A stretch of 64,000 nt of DNA from Hymenobacter sp. BT188 (GTDB lineage Bacteria; Bacteroidota; Bacteroidia; Cytophagales; Hymenobacteraceae): the NCBI RefSeq assembly GCF_014333585.1, contig NZ_JACSCW010000005.1, positions 1 through 64,000 on the forward strand, read 5' to 3'. A program made the position numbers and the translations under genes. Below the pieces are notes generated by a model. It saw nothing but the letters and a program-made list of their open reading frames with translations, did not search any database and was not told the DNA's origin. Each line of letters begins with the position of its first letter. The stretch's first letter is position 1. Shown one piece after another: positions 24,791 through 33,758 of this stretch.

Positions 24791-26062
24791 ATGACGCTTC
24801 TTTTCAAACGGCATTTTCTAACAATACTGGCCTTGGGTCTGCTCGCGGCTCCGGCTTTGGCCGCTCCCGCCGTCACCGATTCGGTCGCCGCGTTCAACAT
24901 TGAAGCCGCCACCCAGCACTACCTGAACACGCTCACGCCCGCTCAAAAAGCCAGCTCCGATGCTTACTTCGAGGGCGGCTACTGGCTACAGATCTGGGGG
25001 CTGGTGTATGCGCTGGGCGTGGCGGCCATATTTCTGGCGCTGGGCCTATCCAGAGTTATCAAGGGCTGGACGTCGCGGCTGCCCGGCAAGGTGCTGCCTA
25101 CGCTGGCTTATGCGGCGCTGTATCTGCTGCTGGCTTACCTGCTTAACTTCCCGCTCAGCCTCTACGACGACTATTTCCGCGAGCATCAATACGGCCTATC
25201 CAACCAGAGCTTCAGCGAATGGTTAACGGATGACTTAAAAGGCCTGGCTCTATCGCTGGTGTTCGGGAGTTTGGTGCTGCTGGCACTGTATGCGGCCATT
25301 CGGCGCACGGGGCGGAGCTGGTGGGCGTGGGGCACGGCCATAATTTCCGTGTTTCTGGTGATATCCATATTCGTGTCACCGGTGTTTATCTCGCCTTTGT
25401 TCAATAAGTACACCCCACTGCCCGCCGGCCCCGTGCGCGACCAGATTCTGAGCATGGCGCGGGCCAATGGCGTGCCGGCCGACAATGTGTACCTCGTAGA
25501 TGCCTCCCGGCAGAGCAAGCGCATCAGCGCCAACGTAAGCGGACTAGGCAGCACCATTCGGGTTTCGCTCAACGATAACTTGCTCAACCGCTCCACGCCC
25601 GCCGAAGTGCAGGCCGTAATGGGCCACGAGCTGGGCCACTACGTGTTGAACCACATTCCCAAAATGCTGATCTTCCTCGTCCTGATTATCGGCGTGGGTC
25701 TGCGGTTTGTGGATTGGGCCTTTCATCGGCTTATTGGGCGCTACGGACCCCGCTGGGGTATTGCTGGCATTGCTGACGTGGGTGGACTGCCCCTGCTGGT
25801 GGCGTTGTTTGCGGTGTTTATGTTTCTGGCGACGCCCGCTTTCAACACCATTATCCGCACGCAGGAACAGGAGGCTGACGTATTTGGCCTGAACGCGGCC
25901 CGCCAGCCCGACGGCTTCGCCACCACGGCCATGAAGCTGTCGGAGTATCGCAAAATTGACCCTGGTCCGCTGGAAGAGATGATTTTTTTCGACCATCCGA
26001 GCGGCCATACCCGCGTGCTGACGGCCATGCGCTGGAAGGCAGAACATTTACAGGCTGACTAA
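24791..26062 (+). CDS. M48 family (Ste24-like) membrane metalloprotease
   Basis: Zinc endopeptidase of 423 residues with an N-terminal signal or first transmembrane segment and several further membrane spans (near 70, 105, 155, 185, 290 and 335). The zinc site is HELGH near residue 278 (VMGHELGHYVLNH); the third ligand is the glutamate in QEQEADVFGL near residue 359. The region YGLSNQSFSEWLTDDLKGL and SPVFISPLFNKYTPL is typical of Ste24/CAAX-type proteases. It probably clears damaged membrane proteins. Followed 14 bases later by a small gene in the same operon. Confidence 0.93.
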   Translation: MTLLFKRHFLTILALGLLAAPALAAPAVTDSVAAFNIEAATQHYLNTLTPAQKASSDAYFEGGYWLQIWGLVYALGVAAIFLALGLSRVIKGWTSRLPGKVLPTLAYAALYLLLAYLLNFPLSLYDDYFREHQYGLSNQSFSEWLTDDLKGLALSLVFGSLVLLALYAAIRRTGRSWWAWGTAIISVFLVISIFVSPVFISPLFNKYTPLPAGPVRDQILSMARANGVPADNVYLVDASRQSKRISANVSGLGSTIRVSLNDNLLNRSTPAEVQAVMGHELGHYVLNHIPKMLIFLVLIIGVGLRFVDWAFHRLIGRYGPRWGIAGIADVGGLPLLVALFAVFMFLATPAFNTIIRTQEQEADVFGLNAARQPDGFATTAMKLSEYRKIDPGPLEEMIFFDHPSGHTRVLTAMRWKAEHLQAD

Positions 26063-26076
26063 ATCTTTATCCGGTT

Positions 26077-26364
26077 ATGCAAAACGCTATTCTTCAACTA
26101 GTCCACCAAGCGCACGCGTTGAGCGAGACCGCGGCCGTAGAAGCCACCGACCCGCTGGAGCGCAAAAAGCTTATCCTCGCCGACCTGTCTTTGCACTTAG
26201 TGCAGGCTGCGTTACGTCAGCCGCAGCCCCAGCCCGCCGAGCTACGGCGCTACTTATTCTCAATACTCACCCTGTGCGATAGTTTTGTACCCGACCTCGA
26301 CCTAAAAGCATTGGCCGAAGTGGTGCTTCCTTCTCAATCAGGTACTTCGGCGCCCGTGCAGTAG
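26077..26364 (+). CDS. Hypothetical helical protein behind M48 protease
   Basis: Protein of 95 residues, no family recognised. Predicted to be almost entirely helical (LVHQAHALSETAAVEATDP, LILADLSLHLVQAAL, LRRYLFSILTLCDSFVP). No signal peptide. The 14-base spacing to the protease gene suggests co-transcription. Good codon use and length support a real gene. Confidence 0.65.
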   Translation: MQNAILQLVHQAHALSETAAVEATDPLERKKLILADLSLHLVQAALRQPQPQPAELRRYLFSILTLCDSFVPDLDLKALAEVVLPSQSGTSAPVQ

Positions 26365-26561
26365 CTGGCATTGGTATTCAGGGTGGAATACTGACAGCTT
26401 CCAAGGCCCTAAGAGGAGCATTGGTTATAGTAAGAAATGAAGGTGAAGTGTACAGAGCAAAGACGTGGAAAACTAAGCGTCAGGCAACTACGGCCACTTA
26501 GTCGGCAGAAACGTAGAAGTCAGGTAGAATAATTTCTATCTCTCACTCCACCCTATTCTCT

Positions 26562-27917
26562 ATGCCTCGTTTCCTATTTATCCTTCTCCTGTTTGTGTCG
26601 GCTGGCCTGAGTGGGCCGGTATTGGGCGCGCAGCAGCCCCCCGATGGACTGCCGCCCCGACCTACCCCTTTTCGCTTCGTAACTGACCAAGCGCAGCTTC
26701 TCTCCCCCGCCGACGCCAAAACCCTGGAAGGCGGTCTGCGGCGCTACGCCGATAGCACCGGCACCCAGATTGTTGTCGTGACGGTGCCCACGCTGGGCGG
26801 CCGCACGGTGGCCGACTACGGCCGCGCGCTAGGTGAAGCCTGGGGCGTGGGTCAGCGCGGTAAAAACAACGGCATTGTACTGCTGCTTTCCGGCCAGGAG
26901 CGCCAGGTCACAATTCAGGCGGGCAGTGGGCTGCGCGCTCAGATTACCCCGGAGCTGACTAATCGCGTTATCAGCCAGGAAATGGCCCCCAGCTTCAAGC
27001 AGGGCCGCTACTTTGCTGGTCTGCGCGCCGGCCTCAACTCTCTGATGCTGGCCGCCAACCCTAACTATGCCCCCGATGGCAAGCAGCAGGCAGCAACTGC
27101 GGCGGTTCCGGGAGCAGCATCACCGGGTGCTACGGCAGGGCCAGGACTCATGACCGATGAATCAAGCCTGAACAATGAGCTGCCCGCGGCTTCCGAGCCA
27201 GCCTCCGAGCCTTTTCGACCTTCTGCTGCGTCGCCTGAGCCTTCGTCTCCGGGGCTGGGCATGGGCACCATAGCCATTGGAGCTTTGGTGATTGGCGGCA
27301 TCCTGTGGCTGGTGATGCGGATGTTTCGGCGCAAGGCTCCGGCCGCGCCCCGAACTGTTTATTCCAATGAGAATCAAAGCCCTACTCAAACGCCTGACTT
27401 CCTGGGCACCCAATCGGCTGGCGGTACCCAAGCCGCGAGGCCGGTTGGCAACTACACCCGTGGACATGCGCGCCAGCCAGCTCCTGATTTTCTGGGCACC
27501 GGCACCATAAACAGAGGCGGCGGTGGTCTGAGCAGCGGCATGGGGGGCATTTTGGCAACGGGCGCGGCCGCCGCGGCTGGCGCTTACCTGGGCAATCGGA
27601 TGGCCTCGGGCGGACACACTGACCACGCTGGCAACAACATCGCGAATCCCAATAATAACGCGCCTCAGAACCTTGACCCCGCCAACACCTACGCCGCCGG
27701 CGCGGGAGGTGCGGCCTCTTCCGGTGGCTTCCCGGCGCTGGAAGGCACTGGCAATGTGGAGGAAACGAACCCCGATTATTTCTCCGACTTACCCGCCGAT
27801 AGTTCTGAGCCCGACTTCTTCTCCGCCGATGAGACGTCGTCCTACGACGACACCGCTTCCGATGACACGGGCGGCGCTGGCTTCGACGACACCAACAATA
27901 ACAGCGGTTCCTGGTAA
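26562..27917 (+). CDS. TPM-domain membrane protein with long low-complexity tail
   Basis: Envelope protein of 451 residues. A signal peptide (about 1-22) is followed by a TPM domain (about 38-165; VTDQAQLLSPADAKTLEGGL, TGTQIVVVTVPTLGGRTVADYG, NNGIVLLLSGQERQVTIQAG). Then come a proline/serine/alanine-rich linker, one transmembrane segment (MGTIAIGALVIGGILWLVM, near 233-253) and a Gly/Asn/Asp-rich tail to the end. TPM proteins have been linked to photosystem repair in plants and to membrane stress in bacteria; the role here is unknown. The tail is much longer than the usual GGSGGG ending. It carries two GCCCCCC heptamers (26636 and 27542). Confidence 0.88.
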   Translation: MPRFLFILLLFVSAGLSGPVLGAQQPPDGLPPRPTPFRFVTDQAQLLSPADAKTLEGGLRRYADSTGTQIVVVTVPTLGGRTVADYGRALGEAWGVGQRGKNNGIVLLLSGQERQVTIQAGSGLRAQITPELTNRVISQEMAPSFKQGRYFAGLRAGLNSLMLAANPNYAPDGKQQAATAAVPGAASPGATAGPGLMTDESSLNNELPAASEPASEPFRPSAASPEPSSPGLGMGTIAIGALVIGGILWLVMRMFRRKAPAAPRTVYSNENQSPTQTPDFLGTQSAGGTQAARPVGNYTRGHARQPAPDFLGTGTINRGGGGLSSGMGGILATGAAAAAGAYLGNRMASGGHTDHAGNNIANPNNNAPQNLDPANTYAAGAGGAASSGGFPALEGTGNVEETNPDYFSDLPADSSEPDFFSADETSSYDDTASDDTGGAGFDDTNNNSGSW

Positions 27918-27941
27918 GCGTTTCGGAAGTTTATCTTCAGC

Positions 27942-27976
27942 AAAAAGCCCCCCAAACGTGTTTGGGGGGCTTTTTT
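27942..27976. terminator. Bidirectional GCCCCCC-stem terminator
   Basis: Stem GCCCCCCAAAC (27947-27957) with GTTTGGGGGGC (27960-27970), a very short loop, A-run before and T-run after. It lies between the convergent TPM gene and the gene ending at 28002. Confidence 0.92.
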
Positions 27977-28001
27977 GTTGTAAACTATTCTTGGGCGGCT
28001 C

Positions 28002-28547
28002 TTATAATCCGCCCGCTGCCAGCGTAGGAACTACCGCTACTGGCACCGAGGTATTGATTGCGGCCACCTGCTGGCTCTGCTTGCCCAACCGAACTTTCAC
28101 ATTACGCACAGCTACTTCTTCGTTTTCCCCATTTGATTTCACGCGCAACGTGTACCGATAGCTGTCTTTTCCCACCTTCAGGCACATTAGGTATTCGCCG
28201 GGCTGCAAATTATCAAAGTTGAGGCGGCAGTAATAATACGATTGGTCAAACGCTTGATCGAACAGCTTCTGGCCAGTGATGAGGCTATACACTTGTAGCT
28301 GCCCGTGTTGCTTGGCCAAATTCTGGGTGCGCACCTGGAAGACGGTGGGTTCTACTTTATCAATGCTTACGGGTTGCTGCTGCGCTACAGCAGGGCCGGC
28401 GAACAGGGCACCACCAAACAAGAGCACACCCAAGGTGGCCCGACGCAAATAACCCAAAGTAGAGGTTGCCGGCTGGGCTTGAGCTGACGCAGGCTTAGAA
28501 GCAAAACGGGCGGCGAAGGCGGCGGCGGAAGTGAAGGAGCTTTTCAT
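28002..28547 (-). CDS. Secreted hypothetical protein
   Basis: Protein of 181 residues with an unusually long N-terminal export signal: about 35 polar and alanine-rich residues, then the hydrophobic core LGVLLFGGALFAGPAVAQQQ. The mature part (VFQVRTQNLAKQHGQLQVYS, FDQSYYYCRLNFDNLQPGEY, KDSYRYTLRVKS) looks like a small beta-sandwich, similar in style to Bacteroidota sorting domains but lacking their sequence. The C-terminus is not a canonical sorting signal. Function unknown. Confidence 0.65.
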   Translation of the reverse strand: MKSSFTSAAAFAARFASKPASAQAQPATSTLGYLRRATLGVLLFGGALFAGPAVAQQQPVSIDKVEPTVFQVRTQNLAKQHGQLQVYSLITGQKLFDQAFDQSYYYCRLNFDNLQPGEYLMCLKVGKDSYRYTLRVKSNGENEEVAVRNVKVRLGKQSQQVAAINTSVPVAVVPTLAAGGL

Positions 28548-28984
28548 GATAAAAAGTTTGGGGTTGGAAATGATGGATACTTTACCAGATACACCGCTTA
28601 ACAGCGGCTATTTCCTTCTATGATCACCCTGTTGGTTACCGAGTCCATTGCTGGAAAAAGCAGCGTGTGTGCGGTTGTGAACAGTTGAATTGTAGAGGCA
28701 TAGATAAATTTCCAACACCCGTGCCATTTATATAAATTATTATAAAACAGATACTTATAACAAATATACATCGAACACCTCTCCTGAAAACTGTTCGCTC
28801 CCGGACAGAGCGTTCGATTTCGAACTAGGCGGAAGAGCTATTATTAATGGCTTCGTAGAAAAACTAAATGCGTGGGGAGCGGGCATTACTAGGGCGCGTG
28901 CCCGGCGCCCGCCTTACCCCACAAGCGTCGTCTCTATGTTTGCGCTTATTACTTTAGCCCGCGCGTCGATACTACCTATACTTT
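28548..28984. other. Intergenic region, no supported gene
   Basis: 437 bases between divergent genes, with an AT-rich centre (28700-28780). It contains a small palindromic stretch GTTCGATTTCGAAC near 28811. No open frame, RNA gene or clear promoter was recognised. Confidence 0.4.
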
Positions 28985-29551
28985 ATGCAGGCAACTACTA
29001 CCCCGGTTCTCAACCCTCCGCTTCATCAGGTACCCGTGCTGGAAACGGCCCGCTTGCTTATGCGGGGGTACAAACCCAGTGATTTTGAGCAGTATGTGGC
29101 CATGTGGGCCGACCCCAAGTTTTACCGCTACCTGACTCCCCGCCCCATGGTGGAGGAAGAAGTATGGGCCACTATGCTCCGCAGCATTGGTCACTGGGCA
29201 TTGATGGGCTACGGGTTCTGGGCCATTGAGGAAAAAGAAACCGGTGCCTTTATTGGTGCCGTTGGCTTTGCTGATCCCAAGCGCGACATCGTGCCCCCAA
29301 ACCACGGCACGCCCGAGATTGGCTGGGTGCTGGCTGCTCACGCCCACGGCAAGGGCTACGCTACGGAGGCCGTAGCGGCGGCCATTGCCTGGGGCGACGC
29401 GCACTTTGGGCCCATGCGCACCGTGTGCATTATTCATCCGGCCAACAAAGCATCCTTGCGCCTGGCTGAGAAGTTTGGCTACCTACCCTACCATCGCACC
29501 ACGTACAAAGATCAGCCTACGGTGATGTTAGAGCGGTTTGGCAAGGAATAG
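28985..29551 (+). CDS. GNAT-family N-acetyltransferase
   Basis: Acetyltransferase of 188 residues in the RimJ/RimL-like branch. Opening pattern LETARLLMRGYKPSDFEQY, central FWAIEEKETGAFIGAVGF, and the acetyl-CoA loop VLAAHAHGKGYATEAVAAAI (motif A) are all present, followed by NKASLRLAEKFGY. Substrate could be a protein N-terminus or a small molecule. Stand-alone gene closed by a hairpin terminator. Confidence 0.9.
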   Translation: MQATTTPVLNPPLHQVPVLETARLLMRGYKPSDFEQYVAMWADPKFYRYLTPRPMVEEEVWATMLRSIGHWALMGYGFWAIEEKETGAFIGAVGFADPKRDIVPPNHGTPEIGWVLAAHAHGKGYATEAVAAAIAWGDAHFGPMRTVCIIHPANKASLRLAEKFGYLPYHRTTYKDQPTVMLERFGKE

Positions 29552-29593
29552 GCAACTACTGCTGCATCTGCTATTGCATATAAATTCATCATG

Positions 29594-29630
29594 AAAAGCC
29601 CCCCGGGAATAATTCCGGGGGGACTTTTTT
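29594..29630 (+). terminator. GCCCCCC-stem terminator after the acetyltransferase gene
   Basis: Stem GCCCCCCGGGAAT (29598-29610) with ATTCCGGGGGG, T-run following. One unpaired A breaks the last base of the stem on the right arm. Confidence 0.85.
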
Positions 29631-29861
29631 ATACTGGCTTACTGGTTACGTGCCCCACGTCGGAGCTTCTGCCATTTTTCGGGATATTCACTCATGTATC
29701 AGGGAAAATATCAGGCGCCTTGACAAGGTAAAAAGTTAGTTGATACGTCGTATAGCTTACGAATGGCCTCCTGCCACAGGCGTGGGAGCAGCTTCCTTAT
29801 CTACATCTACAAGCGGCTTTGCAACGGCGCACGCTGCCCTAATTTCTATTCTTTCTTTCGT

Positions 29862-30128
29862 ATGCTACCTATTCAGCAGCAGGTGTATAGCTACCTGCCC
29901 ATTAAGCCCACGTTGACAGCCAAACCTTCCAACGATTCCCGCTTTAGCGAGGACTTGGGTATGGATCAAATCGACTTTTTTGAGTTGGTTATTCGCCTCG
30001 AAAATCTCTACCACGTCCGTATTCCCGATACAGAGTTGGAGCAAGTAAAAACCGTGCACCAGCTCATCAGCTGCCTCAACGATCAGTTGGTAGGGCAAAA
30101 ATGGGGCTGCTCGCTGCTTATGGCCTAG
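29862..30128 (+). CDS. Acyl-carrier-protein-like protein lacking the attachment serine
   Basis: Protein of 88 residues starting MLPIQQQVYSYLPIKP (an upstream non-ATG extension to 29763 is not supported). The region FSEDLGMDQIDFFELVIRLENLYHVRIPD, with later TVHQLISCL, follows the ACP fold closely. In ordinary ACPs the helix II start reads DSL, where serine carries 4'-phosphopantetheine; here it reads DQI, so the serine is replaced by glutamine. It may be a non-acylated structural or regulatory ACP relative. It lies upstream of an SDR reductase gene, an FabG-like context, but 178 bases apart. Confidence 0.75.
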   Translation: MLPIQQQVYSYLPIKPTLTAKPSNDSRFSEDLGMDQIDFFELVIRLENLYHVRIPDTELEQVKTVHQLISCLNDQLVGQKWGCSLLMA

Positions 30129-30306
30129 ACTACTACGCCTGCATGCTGACGCATTTGTGCTTGCTCCTGAGAGCGACTTTTCTCTGCATTCCTCCTTTCG
30201 CTAGAAACTGAACCCGACGTATACCAGCTACTTACCGCAGGCGACCAAACACCTGCTGGCTTCGGTGGTTATGCAGTGTATCACTCTCCCTTTTAGCTGA
30301 AATTGC

Positions 30307-31023
30307 ATGGAATCATTAACAGGAAAAGTTGCCCTTGTAACGGGCGCAGGTAAAGGAATTGGACGCGCGGTAGCCTTAGCGCTGGCGCAGGAAGGCGTAC
30401 ATGTGGGCTTGCTGGCCCGCTCCGAGGAGCAGCTTCAGGCCGTTGCCGCCGATATTAAGAATCTGAGGGGCAAAACTGCCGTAGTCGCCGCCGACATCAC
30501 CGACCGCGCCGCCGTGGAAGCTGCCGCTGCTCGTGTGGAGCAGGAGCTTGGCCCCATCGATATTCTTATTAATAACGCTGGTATCGGCACTTTCGGCAAG
30601 TTCCTGGACTTCGACCCCACGGAATGGGAGCGTATTATTCAGGTAAACCTGATGGGCGTGTACTATGCCACGCGCGCCGTATTGCCCCAGATGATAGCCC
30701 GCGAGACCGGCGACATCATCAATATTTCGTCTACGGCCGGGCAGCGCGGCGCAGCGGGCACCAGCGCCTACAGCGCCTCGAAGTTTGCCGTCATGGGTCT
30801 CACCGAGTCGCTGATGCAGGAGGTGCGTAAGCACAATATCCGTGTGTCGGCGCTCACGCCCAGCACCATTGCTACCGAGCTGGCCGTCAGCAACAAGCTC
30901 ACCGATGGCAACCCCGATAAAGTAGCCCAGCCTGAAGATCTGGCCGAGCTTATCATCGCGCAGCTGAAGCTCAACCGGCGGGTGTTTATCAAGGAAGCCG
31001 GTATGTGGTCGACGAATCCGTAG
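30307..31023 (+). CDS. 3-ketoacyl-ACP reductase-like SDR
   Basis: Short-chain dehydrogenase of 238 residues. Nucleotide-binding TGAGKGIGRAVA, structural NNAG (INNAGIGTFGKF), and the catalytic S-Y-K set (ISSTAGQRGAAGTSAYSASK) are intact. The C-terminus AQPEDLAELIIAQLKLNRRVFIKE is typical of the FabG-like/YhdF-like group. NAD(P)H-dependent ketone reduction is expected; the actual substrate is open because Bacteroidota carry many such paralogues. Closed by a strong terminator. Confidence 0.9.
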   Translation: MESLTGKVALVTGAGKGIGRAVALALAQEGVHVGLLARSEEQLQAVAADIKNLRGKTAVVAADITDRAAVEAAAARVEQELGPIDILINNAGIGTFGKFLDFDPTEWERIIQVNLMGVYYATRAVLPQMIARETGDIINISSTAGQRGAAGTSAYSASKFAVMGLTESLMQEVRKHNIRVSALTPSTIATELAVSNKLTDGNPDKVAQPEDLAELIIAQLKLNRRVFIKEAGMWSTNP

Positions 31024-31162
31024 AGAGACCTTTCTTAACTTACTAGTCTTTGAGTCGAGCGCTTCTGCACGCGCATTAATTTCTACACCGGCATCTAAGC
31101 CTACATCTACCGCGTAAGAAAAAGCAGCGCTTCAGCTTCGACCTACGCGAGATTCTCGAACG

Positions 31163-31206
31163 AAAAGCCCCCCAGCCGCTACTCATAAGTGGCTGGGGGG
31201 CTTTTT
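31163..31206 (+). terminator. GCCCCCC-stem terminator
   Basis: Stem GCCCCCCAGCC (31167-31177) with GGCTGGGGGGC (31191-31201), A-run before and T-run after. It separates the SDR gene from the hydrolase gene. Confidence 0.92.
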
Positions 31207-31234
31207 CTAACCTTCTCATCCTTACGCTTTTCTC

Positions 31235-32158
31235 ATGGATATGCACCACATCCGGCGCGGTACCGGCCAGCCGCTTTTACTATTACACGGCATCGGCGGC
31301 AGCTGGCGCTCCTGGCAAACCATCCTCGACGGCCTTACTGCCGAGCGCGACGTAATTGCTGTAGACTTACCAGGCTTCGGCAATACACCCCCTCTGGATG
31401 GGCCAGTCACCATCGGCACGCTAGCCGACGCGGTGACGAACTTTTTGCGCGCTCAAAACCTACTGGGTATCGACGTGGTGGGCAGCTCGATGGGCGCGCG
31501 CCTGGTGCTGGAGCTGGCGCGCCGGGGCGGCGTGGTAGGCGCAGTCGTATCTCTGGATCCGGGCGGGTTCTGGGAAGGCTGGGAGATTCCGGTCTTTTAT
31601 CATACTGTGGCCGTCTCAACCAAGCTAGTGCGTGCCTTGCAGCCGGTAATGCCGCAGTTAACCGGCAACAGTGCGAGCCGCACGGTATTGTTTGCCCAGT
31701 TCTCAGCGAAACCCTGGAAAATTGCCCCCCATGTAGCCTTGGATGAGATGCGGACCTTCGCCAACGCACCTTCCTTCAATGAGCTGCTGTACAGCCTGGC
31801 CTACGGTGAAAAGCAGCAAGGCGCGCCGCGAGGCACTATCACGGCACCTCTCATCATTGGCTGGGGCCGTCAAGACAGAGTGTGTTTTCCGAGCCAGGCC
31901 GAGCGGGCGCTAGCCAAATTTCCGGATGCTCGCTTGCGCTGGTTCGACAACTGTGGGCACTTTCCGCAGTGGGATCAGCCCGAGGAAACCACTCGCCTGA
32001 TTCTGCGCGCTACTAGCGGCCAAACCATTGCGGAAGCAGTCGAAGCGCATGAAACTGTTGGGGCTTCGCCCCACCGCCTGAGTACTACAGCCGCCGTGTT
32101 GGGCATAGTGGCCCTTGTAGCGGGTGGTATCTGGTTGGCGGGCCCTAAAAGACGCTAA
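31235..32158 (+). CDS. Alpha/beta hydrolase with C-terminal membrane anchor
   Basis: Hydrolase of 307 residues. Oxyanion region LLLLHGIGGSWRSW, nucleophile elbow GSSMGARLVLE (serine near residue 89), acid in GWGRQDRVCFP and histidine in CGHFPQWDQPEE form a full catalytic triad. The last 25 residues (TAAVLGIVALVAGGIWLAGPKRR) form one membrane span followed by a basic tail, so the enzyme is probably tethered to the inner membrane with a cytoplasmic or periplasmic catalytic domain. A second ATG two codons downstream is an alternative start. Contains an ATTGCCCCCCA motif. Confidence 0.87.
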   Translation: MDMHHIRRGTGQPLLLLHGIGGSWRSWQTILDGLTAERDVIAVDLPGFGNTPPLDGPVTIGTLADAVTNFLRAQNLLGIDVVGSSMGARLVLELARRGGVVGAVVSLDPGGFWEGWEIPVFYHTVAVSTKLVRALQPVMPQLTGNSASRTVLFAQFSAKPWKIAPHVALDEMRTFANAPSFNELLYSLAYGEKQQGAPRGTITAPLIIGWGRQDRVCFPSQAERALAKFPDARLRWFDNCGHFPQWDQPEETTRLILRATSGQTIAEAVEAHETVGASPHRLSTTAAVLGIVALVAGGIWLAGPKRR

Positions 32159-32161
32159 CAG

Positions 32162-32210
32162 GTTGTGGCCCACGATAAAACCTCATTTTTACCGTGGGCC
32201 ACAACTTTTT
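32162..32210. terminator. Bidirectional terminator
   Basis: Perfect 13-bp stem GTTGTGGCCCACG / CGTGGGCCACAAC followed by a T-run. It lies between the convergent hydrolase and aspA genes, and is one of the few terminators here that does not use the GCCCCCC stem. Confidence 0.9.
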
Positions 32211-32216
32211 ATTCAG

Positions 32217-33623
32217 CTACTGGATAAAGTGCGGCCGGATCAGGTTTTCGAAGGTGAAGATTTCGTCCCATTTGGCTTGAGTCAGGAGCTGGCGCTCGGT
32301 CACGGCTACGTCATACACCGATTTGCCGGTGTGCAGGGCTTCTTTCGCAATTTCGGAGGCGGTTTCGTAGCCCAGCACCGGGTTTAACTGCGTAACGATG
32401 CCCACACTATTGCGCACCAGCCGCTCCGCGTGCTCTTTGTTGGCCGTAATACCCACTACGCACTTCTCGCGCAGGGTGTGGCAGGCGCGGGTCAGGTAAG
32501 AGATGCTGGTAAACAAGGCAAACGAGATAACCGGCTCCATCACATTAAGCTGTAGCTGGCCCGCCTCGGCGGCCATCGTCACGGTCAGGTCGGCCCCGAT
32601 AACGTAGAAAGCCGTCTGGTTGACTACTTCCGGCACTACGGGGTTCACTTTGCCGGGCATAATGCTGGACCCGGGCTGTAAGGGGGGCAAATTTATTTCA
32701 TTGATGCCCGTGCGGGGGCCCGAGGACAGTAGGCGCAGGTCGTTGCAAATCTTGGACAGCTTCACGGCCGTGCGCTTCAGCACTCCCGATAGCTGCACGT
32801 AGGCGCCCGTATCGTAGGTGGCTTCAATCAGGTCGCCGGCCAGTATCAGGTCGAGGCCCGTAATCTGGCGCAGGTGCTCGGTTACGGTTTCGGCGTAGCC
32901 GGCCGGCGCGTTTACCCGCGTACCGATGGCCGTGGCGCCCATGTTAATCTCGCTGATCAGGCTGCGGCTGTCTTCAATGCGCAGCAGCTCCTCGCGCAGG
33001 TTGGTCGCAAAGGCTTTAAACTCGTCGCCCATGCTCATGGGCACGGCATCCTGGAGCTGCGTGCGCCCCATTTTAAGCACATTCCGAAACTCGACGCCTT
33101 TTTCAGCAAACGCATCGGCCAACTGTCCCAGCGCGTGGCTGTAGCCCACCAACTTATTGCTCAACGCAATACGAAAGGCCGTCGGGTACGCGTCGTTCGT
33201 TGATTGGGAGCAGTTGACGTGGTTGTTGGGGTGGCAGAACTGGTACTCTCCTTTCTGCTTGCCCATCAGCTCCAGCGCCACGTTGGCAATCACCTCATTG
33301 GCGTTCATATTCACCGAAGTGCCCGCGCCGCCTTGAATCATATCGGTGGTAAACTGGCTGTCGAACTCGCCGGCGGCCACTCGGTCGCAGGCCCGCACGA
33401 TGCACTCGGCAATGGTTGGGTCGAGCACGCCTAAGTCGCGATTGGCCAAGGCAGCAGCCTTTTTTACATAAGCCAGCGCCTGTACAAACAGCGGCTCCGA
33501 CCGGAGTGGAATACCCGTGATGTCGAAATTTTCCAGCGCGCGCAGGGTCTGAATACCGTAGTAGACATCAGTCGGGATGGCCCGTTCGCCAAGAAAATCG
33601 TGTTCGAGTCGGGAAGTTTGCAT
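32217..33623 (-). CDS. aspA: Aspartate ammonia-lyase
   Basis: Converts aspartate to fumarate and ammonia. 468 residues from the ATG at 33623, chosen because it begins MQTSRLEHDFLGERAIP, the normal start for the family; a start at 33686 would add 21 unrelated residues. The fumarase/aspartase signature GSSIMPGKVNP is intact, as are the substrate-binding STNDAYPT and the TSVNMNANEV region. Length matches bacterial AspA. Links amino-acid catabolism to the TCA cycle. Stand-alone gene with a shared terminator downstream. Confidence 0.95.
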   Translation of the reverse strand: MQTSRLEHDFLGERAIPTDVYYGIQTLRALENFDITGIPLRSEPLFVQALAYVKKAAALANRDLGVLDPTIAECIVRACDRVAAGEFDSQFTTDMIQGGAGTSVNMNANEVIANVALELMGKQKGEYQFCHPNNHVNCSQSTNDAYPTAFRIALSNKLVGYSHALGQLADAFAEKGVEFRNVLKMGRTQLQDAVPMSMGDEFKAFATNLREELLRIEDSRSLISEINMGATAIGTRVNAPAGYAETVTEHLRQITGLDLILAGDLIEATYDTGAYVQLSGVLKRTAVKLSKICNDLRLLSSGPRTGINEINLPPLQPGSSIMPGKVNPVVPEVVNQTAFYVIGADLTVTMAAEAGQLQLNVMEPVISFALFTSISYLTRACHTLREKCVVGITANKEHAERLVRNSVGIVTQLNPVLGYETASEIAKEALHTGKSVYDVAVTERQLLTQAKWDEIFTFENLIRPHFIQ

Positions 33624-33758
33624 AGTTGGGTGGGGTGGATTTCTAAGGGTAGCTTGTCTACGCAAAGTAACGGAGGAGGTCGGCAATTGTGTGGCGCGGC
33701 GCGCTACTGCCTGTGTTCTATCAGTTAGCAGCCCGAAAGCGTTAATAATCTGGTTACA

